From Eublepharis macularius (lineage: Eukaryota; Chordata; Lepidosauria; Squamata; Eublepharidae), in assembly GCF_028583425.1 (NCBI RefSeq), contig NC_072794.1:31679232-31743231 (forward strand): a DNA stretch of 64,000 nt, written 5' to 3'. Position 1 is the stretch's first letter; each line of letters starts with the position of its first letter. This document shows, piece by piece, positions 56,801 to 64,000 of the stretch. The notes under the pieces are model-generated. The model was not told the origin of the DNA, made no database searches, and worked only from the letters and a program-made list of their open reading frames with translations. The translations under genes and the position numbers were made by a program.

Positions 56801-58704
56801 CACTGGCCCTGAGACTGGGCTTGCGGGGAGGGCACAAAACCACCACACCTGCCCAGGCGGGAGAGGTGCACAAAATAAAACCAAAGGAAACAACTAGAGT
56901 GTGAGTCCTCAAAAGAGCAGAGAAAGAATTAAGAATAAACAAAGACAAGCAAAGAAAAAATAAGAGAGGCTTCAGTCAAGCTAGGCCCCAGAGCTAGGCA
57001 AAGGCCTGAGACTAGGATGGGGTGGGGTGGAGGAAAAAAGGCACCCTCACCCAAAGACCTTCACAGCAAGGACAAGTGAAGAAAATAAGAAAGAGGCTTT
57101 TTAGTCTCTTTTGAAGCAGCAGCAAATCCAGCCAAAAGCTCCCAACTCCACTCTCTCTCACTCCAAATCCGAGCAACAGATCCTCCCTCTCTCTCTGTCT
57201 ACTGGAACTAAAAGCATGAGGCAGAGAGAGGTGCCTTATATAACAAACACTCACATAGAGCAGAACAGGAGGTCTGTGGTTGGCAGACAGACCTGTCTAA
57301 CAGGGTTTGGAGGGATGAGATTGGTGTTCCCATGGCTACAGAAAGCCCATCTCCTCAGCTGCCTAGGGGATTAACCCTCCCACTCCTCGCTATATAGGAC
57401 AGAGTGGAAGCTCTCCAGCTGGCAAGAAGAGCTGCCTATCAAGGTTATGTGGGCTAAGATTGGGGTTTCCAATAACAACAAAAGATCTGCAGACATTCCG
57501 GGCCTATGTTGCCTAGGGAATCAATGGATCAGCGCCAGCCTGTCTGGCATCATGAATTGTTCACGAATCAAACAAATCGGGTCCAAAAGTCATGAATTTT
57601 GTGAAAACTGTGGCCTCACGAAACGCATTTCGCAAAACATGAATCGGCCCGATTCGTCATGAAATTTGATTCATATTTCGATTTGTGCTCATGTCTATTC
57701 CCTGCAGCTAAGTTTCACTTGCTCTTTCTGCCTGATTCCTTCTCCTCCCACTTGCAATTCTTTCTGTAATAATGCAATGACCATTATCCCTTATCCCTCA
57801 TAATTCTTGTTAGGGTCTCAAATTGTATAGTTATGTATATTTATGATTGCTAAATGAGAAAATCTATCTTCTTAGTTATACGAAAAACATAACTGTTTTC
57901 TTATGTTAGGGCCGAGTCCATCCAGATTTCACCATGTATTGCTTATGTGTTTTTTGATCCTATCTTCGGAGGCTTATGAGTTAGAAATTGCTTTTTAAAA
58001 ATGAAAGCTAAAGATGCAATCCTGACCAAATTACACACTTCTAAGACAAATGACATCAATGGACTTAGAAGGCTGTAACAGCACTGGATGATTCCCCAGA
58101 TGATGAACTAGGATTGCCAGCACTGCCTCAGAAAATGCTGGGAGATTTTGAGAGCAGTGCTTTCGGAGGGTGGAGTTTGGGAGGATGTGACATCATATCT
58201 AGGTGATGATCTAGGAATTTCCTATAATCTCTATGGTAAAAAGCAAAGAGACATAGGGAAATTCCTAGAATGTCACCATGAACACCATTTTTTCTCTCTT
58301 GCTCCTCAATTTCTCGAGGGTGGGATACTACAGCTGAGGCCTGGCAAATAGCAAGCCTATGCTGAACTCTACACCAAATACAAAATTCTGACTTTTGTAG
58401 AATGGTGGAATACACAGCCAAAGTATGCATGCAGCAGACACAATAAAATGCAGTATTTTTATCCACAACAAGCCAGGCCTTTGACCAATACTATTTTGTG
58501 ACTGAAATTAATCCAGATTTTGAAGCAAGGGTATTCAATAGTGAACTTAAAATAACTTACACCTGCCTTATCATTCCCTTCCCCTTTAATCCCTGCATTT
58601 CCCACCATTTCCACAACCAACTCACTTTCATCAGATCCCTGTGGTGTTCAAGTACACTGCAGGTAGTCTGCCAGGTATCCTGGTAACATTCCCAAGGGTC
58701 CACT
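32739..58704 (-). CDS. NMNAT2: Nicotinamide mononucleotide adenylyltransferase 2, 3' portion (8 coding exons)
   Basis: NMNAT2 joins NMN and ATP to make NAD+ and pyrophosphate. It is carried on Golgi-derived vesicles in axons and its loss starts axon degeneration. Reading the - strand, exons are 58704-58626, 50300-50174, 47759-47679, 46265-46221, 44056-43980, 37614-37513, 35284-35217 and 32841-32739. They join in frame to the last base of codon 81, then 226 codons and stop, exactly the length of human residues 82-307. Visible landmarks are [20 protein letters not shown], the palmitoylated pair in SRICCVRPP (human C164, C165), [18 protein letters not shown], and SSTKSR, the nucleotide-binding signature of the family, split over the last two exons. 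The N-terminal ATP-binding motif (GSFNPITKGH in human) is on exons to the right of the window. Introns are large and repeat-rich. Confidence 0.97.
32917..33118 (-). repeat. tRNA-derived SINE, minus orientation
   Basis: On the - strand there is GTGGCTCAGTGACAGAATAT (A box) and GGGGGTTCAATCCTTGG (B box), then the shared body to CTTGATAGACCAATGAGC. It is 75 bp upstream of the last NMNAT2 exon. Confidence 0.8.
33655..33820. mobile_element. hAT-type MITE, 166 bp, 8-bp duplication TATAAGAC
   Basis: The ends CAGGGTTTTTTTTCTGGG and the inverse of CTGAAAAAAAGCCCCG are inverted. TATAAGAC at 33647-33654 and 33821-33828 is a perfect 8-bp duplication, as for hAT elements. A sibling lies at 41859-42071. 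Confidence 0.9.
33852..34060 (+). mobile_element. L1-type LINE 3' fragment with 19-bp target duplication
   Basis: This 209-bp insert ends CAATAAAATTTTTTTATAAAAA. AACATTTGTATGAGCTTTC occurs exactly on both sides (33833-33851 and 34061-34079). The structure is that of a strongly 5'-truncated target-primed insertion. Confidence 0.85.
35217..35284 (-). CDS. NMNAT2: NMNAT2 exon: residues 252-273
   Basis: On the - strand the acceptor is CCACAG and the donor GTGAGT. It encodes [20 protein letters not shown] and KS, ending inside the Arg codon of the SSTKSR motif. Confidence 0.96.
35758..35991. mobile_element. Foldback MITE, 234 bp, inside a wider palindrome
   Basis: The ends are GAGCAGAACCACAAGTGAC and its inverse. 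Unlike the other copies it has no direct 3-bp duplication. Instead 17 bp on each side (35741-35757, 35992-36008) continue the inverted symmetry. Confidence 0.85.
36096..36329. mobile_element. Foldback MITE, 234 bp, TGA target duplication
   Basis: The ends are GAGCGAGACCACAAGTGAC and the inverse of GTCACTTGTGGTCCTGCTC. TGA flanks both sides (36093-36095, 36330-36332). Its interior runs in the opposite sense to the copy at 35758. Confidence 0.85.
37513..37614 (-). CDS. NMNAT2: NMNAT2 exon: residues 218-251
   Basis: This is exactly 34 codons between acceptor CAACAG and donor GTAAGT on the - strand. It reads [20 protein letters not shown] then [14 protein letters not shown]. Human has PRDAADTD here, so two residues differ. 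Confidence 0.97.
39270..39770. other. Unassigned intronic stretch
   Basis: Two ATTGG-type boxes and purine-rich blocks are seen, but no ends, duplications or frames. I could not match it to any repeat elsewhere in the window. Confidence 0.3.
40641..41288. mobile_element. hAT-type non-autonomous element, 648 bp, 8-bp duplication CTCAAGAC
   Basis: The ends TAGAGGTGGGCATGAT and the inverse of GGATCGTGCCCATCTCTA are inverted. CTCAAGAC at 40633-40640 and 41289-41296 is a perfect 8-bp duplication. The ends are packed with GATCGTGGATCG-type words. The middle (GGGATGAGGTTGTAGTACCC) is shared with the element at 56498-57697. Confidence 0.9.
41859..42071. mobile_element. hAT-type MITE, 213 bp
   Basis: The ends CAGGGCTTTTTTTCTGGG and the inverse of GAAAAAAAGCCCTG are inverted. 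The flanks CCTATAAC and ACTATAAC match at 7 of 8 bases. Both ends share sequence with 33655-33820 (GTGCTGGAACTCCGTTCCAC). Confidence 0.88.
43113..43310 (+). repeat. tRNA-derived SINE
   Basis: A box TGTAGCTCAGTGATAGAGCA and B box CAGGTTCAGATTCTG are intact in layout. The body follows to AGGTCTGGCTCCTATTAAGC. Confidence 0.8.
43980..44056 (-). CDS. NMNAT2: NMNAT2 exon: [12 protein letters not shown] segment
   Basis: On the - strand the acceptor is TTGCAG and the donor GTAAGT. It encodes [20 protein letters not shown] and WNEAD, the conserved beta strand and GSD loop of the nucleotidyltransferase fold. A 202-bp foldback element lies 137 bp upstream. Confidence 0.97.
44194..44395. mobile_element. 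Foldback MITE, 202 bp, AGA target duplication
   Basis: The ends GAGCCAAACTACAAGTGAC and the inverse of TCACTTGTAGTTTGGCTC are inverted. AGA flanks both sides. It has the shorter centre (CTTGGCTCTCCATTACAGCT) also seen at 63635. Confidence 0.88.
46221..46265 (-). CDS. NMNAT2: NMNAT2 micro-exon: residues 177-191
   Basis: This 45-bp exon has acceptor TTCCAG and donor GTAAGT on the - strand. It encodes [15 protein letters not shown], identical to human. Its length is a multiple of three, so skipping it would keep the frame. Confidence 0.95.
47679..47759 (-). CDS. NMNAT2: NMNAT2 exon: palmitoylation segment
   Basis: On the - strand the acceptor is TTTTAG and the donor GTATGT. It reads [20 protein letters not shown] then ERFTFV. 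The adjacent cysteines are the residues palmitoylated in mammalian NMNAT2, which attach the enzyme to vesicle membranes and affect its half-life. Confidence 0.97.
49317..49548. mobile_element. Penelope-like head-to-head unit with the cleanest hammerhead core
   Basis: Arms beginning AAGAGCCCAGTAGCACCTTT and ending in its inverse face each other. The + strand has CTGATGA (49462), a stem-loop, GAAA, then AGC-TTAT-GCT-A (to 49499). The - strand of the left arm has CTGACGA, GAAA and AGC-TTAC-GCT. A further partial unit (CTGACGAAAAGCGCGG) sits between the arms. Confidence 0.78.
49860..50093. mobile_element. Foldback MITE, 234 bp, next to an NMNAT2 exon
   Basis: The ends are GAGCAGAACCACAAGTGAC and its inverse. 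The flanks TAT and TTT are a one-mismatch 3-bp duplication. It ends 80 bp from the donor side of exon 50174-50300. Confidence 0.88.
50174..50300 (-). CDS. NMNAT2: NMNAT2 exon: isoform-specific central region
   Basis: On the - strand the acceptor is CTCTAG and the donor GTAAGT. It encodes [20 protein letters not shown], then [22 protein letters not shown]. This is the start of the NMNAT2-specific linker. The stretch NLSNKP differs from human NVATKP, so this linker is less constrained than the catalytic core. Foldback repeats lie 80 bp and 585 bp on either side. Confidence 0.96.
50498..50762 (-). repeat. tRNA-derived SINE, minus orientation, with internal insertion
   Basis: On the - strand there is GGGGCCATGGCTCCAGGGTC (A-box area) and CAGTCCCTGGCATCTCCAGT (B-box area), then, after an AT-rich insert with AAATAAATAAA, the tail GACTCAGTCTAACTGAGTTT. 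Confidence 0.65.
50886..51119. mobile_element. Foldback MITE, 234 bp, TAC target duplication
   Basis: The ends are GAGAGGAACTACAAGTGAC and the inverse of GTCACTTGTAGTTCCGCTC. TAC flanks both sides (50883-50885, 51120-51122). Confidence 0.9.
51125..51300 (+). repeat. tRNA-SINE body
   Basis: GAAGAGCCAGGTTCAAAACC (B box), TTTGGGCCAGTCACTTGTTC, CCTCACAGGGTTGTTGTGAG and a short AT-rich tail follow the order of the SINE at 20422. Confidence 0.65.
51690..51880. mobile_element. Penelope-like foldback, degenerate
   Basis: GGATTTGAGACACCAACAAG and its diverged inverse near TTGTCGGTCTCTAAGGTCCT enclose two ATAAGCTTTC-type segments. The core no longer reads as a hammerhead. Confidence 0.6.
55255..55412 (-). 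repeat. tRNA-derived SINE, minus orientation
   Basis: On the - strand it starts AGCCAATGTGGTGCAGTGGT (A box) and has GAGATCCAGGTTTGAATCCC (B box), then AGCTGGGTGACCATGGGCC. The head is well preserved. Confidence 0.8.
55452..55685 (+). mobile_element. L1-type LINE 3' fragment
   Basis: The insert ends GAATAAAAATTATTTATAAA followed by an A run. TCACAAATATT occurs on both sides (55441-55451, 55686-55696). It is a 5'-truncated insertion, placed next to the SINE at 55255. Confidence 0.75.
56498..57697. mobile_element. hAT-type non-autonomous element, 1.2 kb
   Basis: The ends TAGAGATGGGGATGA and the inverse of TGCTCATGTCTA are inverted. The flanks CTCCCTGC and TTCCCTGC match at 7 of 8 bases. The ends carry many AATCACGAAACATGAA-type words. 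The middle (TTTGGAGGGATGAGATTGGT) is shared with 40641-41288, so both come from one family. Confidence 0.82.
58626..58704 (-). CDS. NMNAT2: NMNAT2 exon: residues 82-107
   Basis: On the - strand the acceptor is CAATAG and the donor GTGAGT. It reads [20 protein letters not shown] and HRDLMK, identical to human over these residues. It begins with the last base of an Arg codon. Confidence 0.97.
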
Positions 58705-60181
58705 CTATTGTGAGAAAAGAAACAAAGAAAGGTTGAGTTGTTCTCTCTGTGAATGACCATTCTTGGTTATCTTTGAATATGTCACACTTCAAAAGTATGC
58801 ACAGATTAGAAATTGGTGAGTATTTATTTACTACGCATAGATCCCCAGCCTTGGGCTCCCAGTGATCTCCCCTTCATATCAATGATCAAGTCTACACCCA
58901 CTTAGCCTCAGGTGTTCCCAGACTGCTTGATCTCTGGCAGAGGGATCCACAAACGCTGAAGTGGCCCGTTCTACTCTGATACACTCTCCAGCAATACAGT
59001 CTTAAAACTGTACCAGTCAAATAAGTTGCTGCCTCTGCTGCAGCCATCACTTCAACAAGTCATTAGCCAGAGGCTAATGGAAATGTCTCATAAACCTACA
59101 CTCAAGTTTCTTCAAACCAATACCTTTGCGTTTGGTTATACACACACACCGCTTACCAATGGCTTACTTTTCACTAGTACATCTGTTTCTTATTAGTAGC
59201 CTTCAACTCTCTCAGATCTACAAGAGCCTTTCTTTAACCTTAACCTGTAACAAGGGAGCCACATAATTTTTTATTGTATGTATTAATTTAACCTTTGCAA
59301 TCTCTCTCTCTTCACCATGTGAACTTCTGTTTAATGTTCTCCTTCCCTCTCTATCTAAGACATAGTTGCAATGCTGCTGGTCTGACCCATCTTGACTAAG
59401 GAGAACCATCAGTTGGTCAGAGAGCCCACTAGTAGAAGACCTATGATTTAGGCCAATGATCCCAACATGGCACCTTGAGGTTCGAGGGTGTCCCCCAATG
59501 TTTTTCCTGTGTCTCACTTTTCCCACCAAAGCAAAGTGTCAATCCTGGCTATCTTGGGGGGAATCATCTGGAACTTCCATTTGGAAATAGCTGGCCTAGG
59601 ATTGCCAGCCCATGGTGGCAAATGATTGGAAACTGTGGGGATGGGGACTTGCCTTTTTGATGGAGCACTGATACCATGATGTCACTTTCAGCCTGACCCT
59701 AAACTGACATCGTCCCCCCTAGGGCTTTACTATAGATTTTCTGCTGATACTTAGATGCATGACATCATGCTGTCCCCCTGTGTCTCCCCCCCCCTTCAGA
59801 CTTCCACTGGTTGTCAGGCTGTGCCTGGCAACTCTACACAAGATCTAGAATAGGTCTCATAACAGCCCAGCCTTGCCATGCATTTGTGCAGGTAACCAGT
59901 TCTAGTATATCTGAGGCCACCGTATAGTACTCTTACCATGGACAATACGCTAATGGGTAGAACCCTAACCAAGGACCTGGGCAAGTTAAGAGACAGCCTT
60001 TAGCAATAAGGAGACTGGCTTTTCCTGCACTCAATCTGGAGTGAACTTCCTGAGGAACCAAACCATTGAGCCTCTTTGTTGAGATATGCTGCCCAGTCCT
60101 AGAGATGTTTAATGTTGTGTTAAATGATACTTACTCTCCAGTAACAGTGACTAGGATAGCAGCTTTAAGAAACGTTGTACA

Positions 60182-60366
60182 GACACATGTGCTGCCGAGT
60201 TGCAACTGACTTACAGGGACCCAAGCAAGGGGCTTTCAAGGCAACGGAGAAGCAGAAGTGGTTTGCCATTGCCTTCCTGTGCAGAGTCTCCCTTGGTGGT
60301 TCCCCACCCAAGCACCAACCATGCTTAGTTTCTGAGATCTGACATGATTGGGCTATACCATGCAGA
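60182..60366 (-). repeat. 5S rRNA-derived SINE, minus orientation
   Basis: CCCACCCAAGCACCAACCATGC and GCTTAGTTTCTGAGATCTGA are the complement of 5S rRNA. GCAACTGACTTACAGGGACC and GTGGTTTGCCATTGCCTTCC form the tail, as at 26409. Confidence 0.78.
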
Positions 60367-61639
60367 ATTCCCGAAGAAAATTTGTAAAGCTGATCATATT
60401 AAGCAAGCTTTTGAAAACCAAGTTTAGGTTCTTTTTCTATTTTACCAATTTTTCATTTCTATAGTATTGGTACTTACTATTTTCAGAACTGGTTTAAACC
60501 TAACTTGCTATATGGGACTTTGTTTATAAAAACAATTTTTTTTTTACAGTGTTGTACTTATCCAACTCTGTATGTGTCATTGTCAGAAGCCACTAAGTAA
60601 GGAGCTAAAAATCATCAGCTACGTTTGAATTGGTGACAATAAAAGATACTTTAAAGATACACCTACTTTATCAGATTCTCCCTTGGTATTTAGATAAGAT
60701 TCATGACAAAAAAATAAGTATTTGGACACTTGAAAGCAACACTAGACAGAGATTATTTTGATTTAACTATAACAAAAAAGACTGCTAGATTCATAGCTGT
60801 CAAGATCATTCATTAAATATAATTTTTCCCTGCACATATCCCATTCAGCTAATTTCAGCCAAAAAGATGAATGAAGAATGATGAATTGGGGCTTATAATT
60901 GCAGCTCAGCCTATCATCGCACAAGGCACATTAGTCAATGGTGTGAAGAAAATGCCTCCAGCTGATACATTTCATTTCACAAAGAGAAATGCTAAGCACT
61001 GACAGCATTTTGGAATACCAATGAACTCTTCACAGAAACATTTTGCTGTTAGCGAGTCACCTGATCATACTAACATGCATCTGTCTAAACGATATGATCA
61101 CAAGATATGGAGCACAGGCTGAAAAAGAGTGATGCAAAAATTATTCAGGGATCAGCAATTGAAACCCTATGGACTAAGGGGATAACTGCACAATATGCCT
61201 GATACGTGTCAGGTCATGGGTACATGACCAGACTTGCAGTTAGATGTACACTAGAGGAGCTCACGCTTGGTGCTCCCTCACAGCACTGAGTGAACGAGTG
61301 CTTTTTAAGGTGAGTCCCCCTGATATATTTCTAACTTCAACTCCAGTTGAACTTCAACTCCACAGGTGTGCAACCCCAGTTGCACACCTGTGACCCAACA
61401 TGTGTCAGATGCATCATGTAGTTATGCCCTATATCAGAATCGGCAGAAGGTACTGCTTTCCTCCCCCCACCCAGTGCCATTTTAAAAATAAAAGGGTATC
61501 TTGGCATATGCCAGCTCCTAAATCTGAGCCTTTCCTCTCTCTGAAACTGGTAATTAGTTGTAATGATTTTGCTAAGCCTTTTGATGCTAAAAGCTCTTGA
61601 ATATATTCAGGTAGTATACTGGTTGTAACATGGTTCAGA

Positions 61640-63340
61640 TAGAAGAAATATTTAATCCATCATCTGGTCTGTTTTGACCCAGGCTCTGTGATGGATCCTG
61701 GGGTCTACGAAGGCTACCACTTGTGCTCTGGAGCCTTGTCCATCCTGGTTGCTGAAATCACGAGAGGACTACCTTAATGAGCCATTGATGTCCATCATAA
61801 ATCAATCACTGACTTGAGGGGCCTTGCCTCAGCCACTCAAAGAGGTGGTTATCCGTCCACTACTTTAAAAACCTACAGAATGATTTAGTCAATTGTTGCC
61901 CAATCTCTAATCAGCCCTTTTAGGGCAAGATGATTGAGTGAGCTGTGGCAGACAAACATAGGGACTTGTTGATAGATCAGGATGTGTAGCTATGTTTGTC
62001 AGCAGCAGCAGAAAAGAGCAAGAGTCCAGTAGCACTTATAAAACTAACCCCTCTGCTTTATCCTACCCTGTCCAAACATGCTTGCTATTGTTATTCACTG
62101 GCTTTAATCATTTATCTGCTATTGTCATTCAGCATCTAAAATCACTCCACTCCCCAAGATATAAGGACAGATGGACTCACGTTCTATGAAAGCTCATACT
62201 TCACCATAAATTTTGTTAGTCTTTTAGGTACCACTGGAATCTTGCTCTTTTCTACTGCATAAGGACTTGTTGGATAACTCATCTGCTCTGGACTCTTTTT
62301 GTTCTAGTTTCAGGCCAGGCTAAGGGACAGAGACAGCTCTGCTGGCTTTAGTTGATGATCTCTGTCCTAATGTAGACAAAGGCAATGCCACTGACTGACT
62401 GCTGTGGTTAAATGGTTAGAAGTGAATAAATTGAAACGAAACCTTGACAAAAAGGAGGGAATGCTGGTTGGAAAGCCTGAAGTCTTGAATGACACTGTGC
62501 TTCCTACTTTCAGCTGATCCTTGCTGGGTAACATGGTAACATCAAGGCTAGATTATTGTAATGCACTGTACATGGTTTTGCCTTTGAAGTCCATTTGGAA
62601 ACTCCATTGGGTACAGAATACTACAGCACAGTTATCAACAGGAGCTAGGTGGAACATGCAAGTTATACCCATTCTGTCATTCTGCAGTCGCTCCATCAGC
62701 TGCCCAGCAGTTACCAGGTTTACCTCAAGGCACGGGCCGTAACATACAAAGCCCTTCATGGCCTTGGTCCCTCATATCTGCAGGACTGCCTTTCCTTTCA
62801 TACTTTGCCATGACAGCTTTGCTCATCTGAGCAGTGCCTTCTGCAGGTGCTGCTCTGCAACTGGGCAAGATCAACAACTGCCTGTATACATGCCTTCTCT
62901 GTTGTGGTCCCCACCTTGGGAACAGCCTGCCTGAAGAGGCCAGGAAGGCTCCCATGTTTCTGTTGCTTTGCAAACCATGTAAAACAGAATTGTTTTACAT
63001 TTTTGTAAATGTAATAGGGCTACATTATAATGGAATGGTTCAGAAAGGTGCTTAAATAAAGTGAATGGACTGTGGGTGGACTAAACTACTGTGCATAGTT
63101 TACATGTTCTGTTTGCTGTTTTATTATCTTGCTCTCCCTGTATTATTTTCTACTATTATTTTCTTTATTATTTAACATGACATGTCTAATACTTATGCTT
63201 TGTATCATATTTCTGTAATTCTAGTCCTATTGCATTGCTTACTAGACGTCTTAGCCTATCAGTTGCATTGATTTACATTATAATCCATCTTGAGTCTCAG
63301 TGAGAAAGGCAGACTATAAACAACATAAATAAATAAAAAA
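61640..63340 (+). mobile_element. L2/CR1-type LINE remnant with a nested insertion
   Basis: Fragments of reverse transcriptase are readable: PISNQPF and AVADKHRDLL near 61.9 kb, FRPG..DRDSSAGFS-like sequence near 62.3 kb, SRLDYCNALY at about 62.55 kb and the RT C-terminal motif KALHGLGPSY near 62.75 kb. The frame is broken many times, so it is old. The 3' end has an AAATAAATAAA tail near 63330. A Penelope-like foldback splits it at 61979-62260. Confidence 0.75.
61979..62260. mobile_element. Penelope-like foldback inserted in a LINE
   Basis: The left GCAGAAAAGAGCAAGAGTCC and the right inverse (GGAATCTTGCTCTTTTCTAC) form terminal arms of about 45 bp. GGACTTGTTG occurs on both sides (about 61962 and 62265) as a candidate target duplication, and the LINE reading resumes after it. 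Confidence 0.7.
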
Positions 63341-63634
63341 GAAGAACATGGAGGGGTGACTGTTTTTCAGCTTAGGCAGCATTCACACATCACTGGATAT
63401 TGCACTATCATTGCACAATAGCAATAATTCACTTCTTGGATTGTCTTGTCCACGCAGGTGTTCATGATTGCTGCAGCGCACTAATCAGCAATAGTGAGAG
63501 AGAATATACATAATACAATTTTGATATCAAAAATAAACTGATTGTAGATCAATTTCTGATTGTAGATAACATGTTGGTACTCAATTCAATTATTTTAAAT
63601 AATGAGGTTGCTTTTAAGGAACCTGAATAACTAA

Positions 63635-63836
63635 GAGCGGAACTACAAGTGACAAAAGGCACAGGTTGGACACTTGTCAGCTTCCCTCAAGTTTTGATGG
63701 GAAATGTAGGCATCCTGGTTTTACAGCTTGGCTCTCCATTACAGCTGCAAGACCAGGATGCCTACATTTCCCATCAAAACTTGAGGGAAGCTGACAAGTG
63801 TCCAACCTGTGCCTTTTGTCACTTGTAGTTCCGCTC
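63635..63836. mobile_element. Foldback MITE, 202 bp, TAA target duplication
   Basis: The ends GAGCGGAACTACAAGTGAC and its exact inverse enclose nearly perfect arms. TAA flanks both sides (63632-63634, 63837-63839). The short centre matches 44194-44395. Its arms are among the least diverged in the window. Confidence 0.92.
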
Positions 63837-64000
63837 TAAATCATTTTTAAAAGTTAAACCAGATCTAGACTTTAAAAAATGTTATTAATTAAAGTAATTT
63901 TTTTAAAAATTGTATCTGTTATTTCTAATGTTATTCCCATATGCTTTTTGAAATGTTTTTCTATAAGCCTAGCTTACATTTGTTTAACATGTCATGTCAA

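Larger units (their letters stand above)
58705..64000. other. NMNAT2 intron, no further exon seen
   Basis: Exons for NMNAT2 residues 1-80 should lie to the right of 58704 on this strand. I found none up to the window edge. The stretch holds a repeat copy at 59595, a 5S-derived SINE at 60182, a repeat-poor block at about 60560-61170, a LINE with a nested Penelope-like insert at 61640-63340 and a foldback MITE at 63635. Confidence 0.6.

Noticed and set aside
1-64000. CRISPR arrays, operons, tRNA or rRNA genes
   Set aside because: None seen. tRNA-like and 5S-like sequences are SINE parts with tails, not functional RNA genes.

Overview
The window is vertebrate nuclear DNA, most likely from a squamate reptile (lizard or gecko type). 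The evidence for this is the repeat mix: tRNA-derived SINEs with a pol III A/B-box head, 5S rRNA-derived SINEs, Penelope-like retroelements, L2/CR1-type and L1-type LINE tails, several hAT deletion derivatives and many foldback elements. These sit in large introns of two conserved genes. The species cannot be named from the sequence alone. Comparisons with human proteins below rest on recalled sequences, because no database was searched.

Layout. From 1 to about 29.65 kb lies the 3' part of LAMC2 (laminin subunit gamma-2) on the + strand. It has 18 coding exons from 2488 to the stop at 28522-28524, and a 3' UTR that probably ends near the AATAAA at 29643. All exon phases join without conflict into 954 codons plus stop, equivalent to human residues about 216-1193: the laminin IV-A domain, the LE (EGF-like) modules and the whole coiled-coil domain. 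The first exons lie upstream of the window. From about 30.2 kb to the right edge lies NMNAT2 on the - strand, convergent with LAMC2. It has a 3' UTR (about 30.2-32.74 kb) and eight coding exons (32739 to 58704) that join exactly into human residues 82-307 plus the last base of codon 81. The first exons lie to the right. The LAMC2-NMNAT2 tail-to-tail order is the order found in mammals.

How the genes work. LAMC2 makes the gamma-2 chain of laminin-332, an epithelial basement-membrane protein that anchors hemidesmosomes. NMNAT2 is the Golgi- and vesicle-associated, axon-protective NAD-synthesising enzyme. They are neighbours by conserved synteny, not by pathway.

Between exons the DNA is mostly repeats. 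The most striking are: (1) a family of 202- and 234-bp near-palindromic foldback elements with ends GAGCGGAACTACAAGTGAC and 3-bp target duplications, in seven copies plus one relative; (2) head-to-head Penelope-like units, at least three of which carry a recognisable hammerhead-ribozyme core on both strands; (3) a GIY-YIG endonuclease remnant of a Penelope-like element; (4) two related hAT derivatives with 8-bp target duplications; (5) clear nested insertions; (6) a perfect 42-bp inverted repeat in a LAMC2 intron. No bacterial, CRISPR or operon-like features are present.
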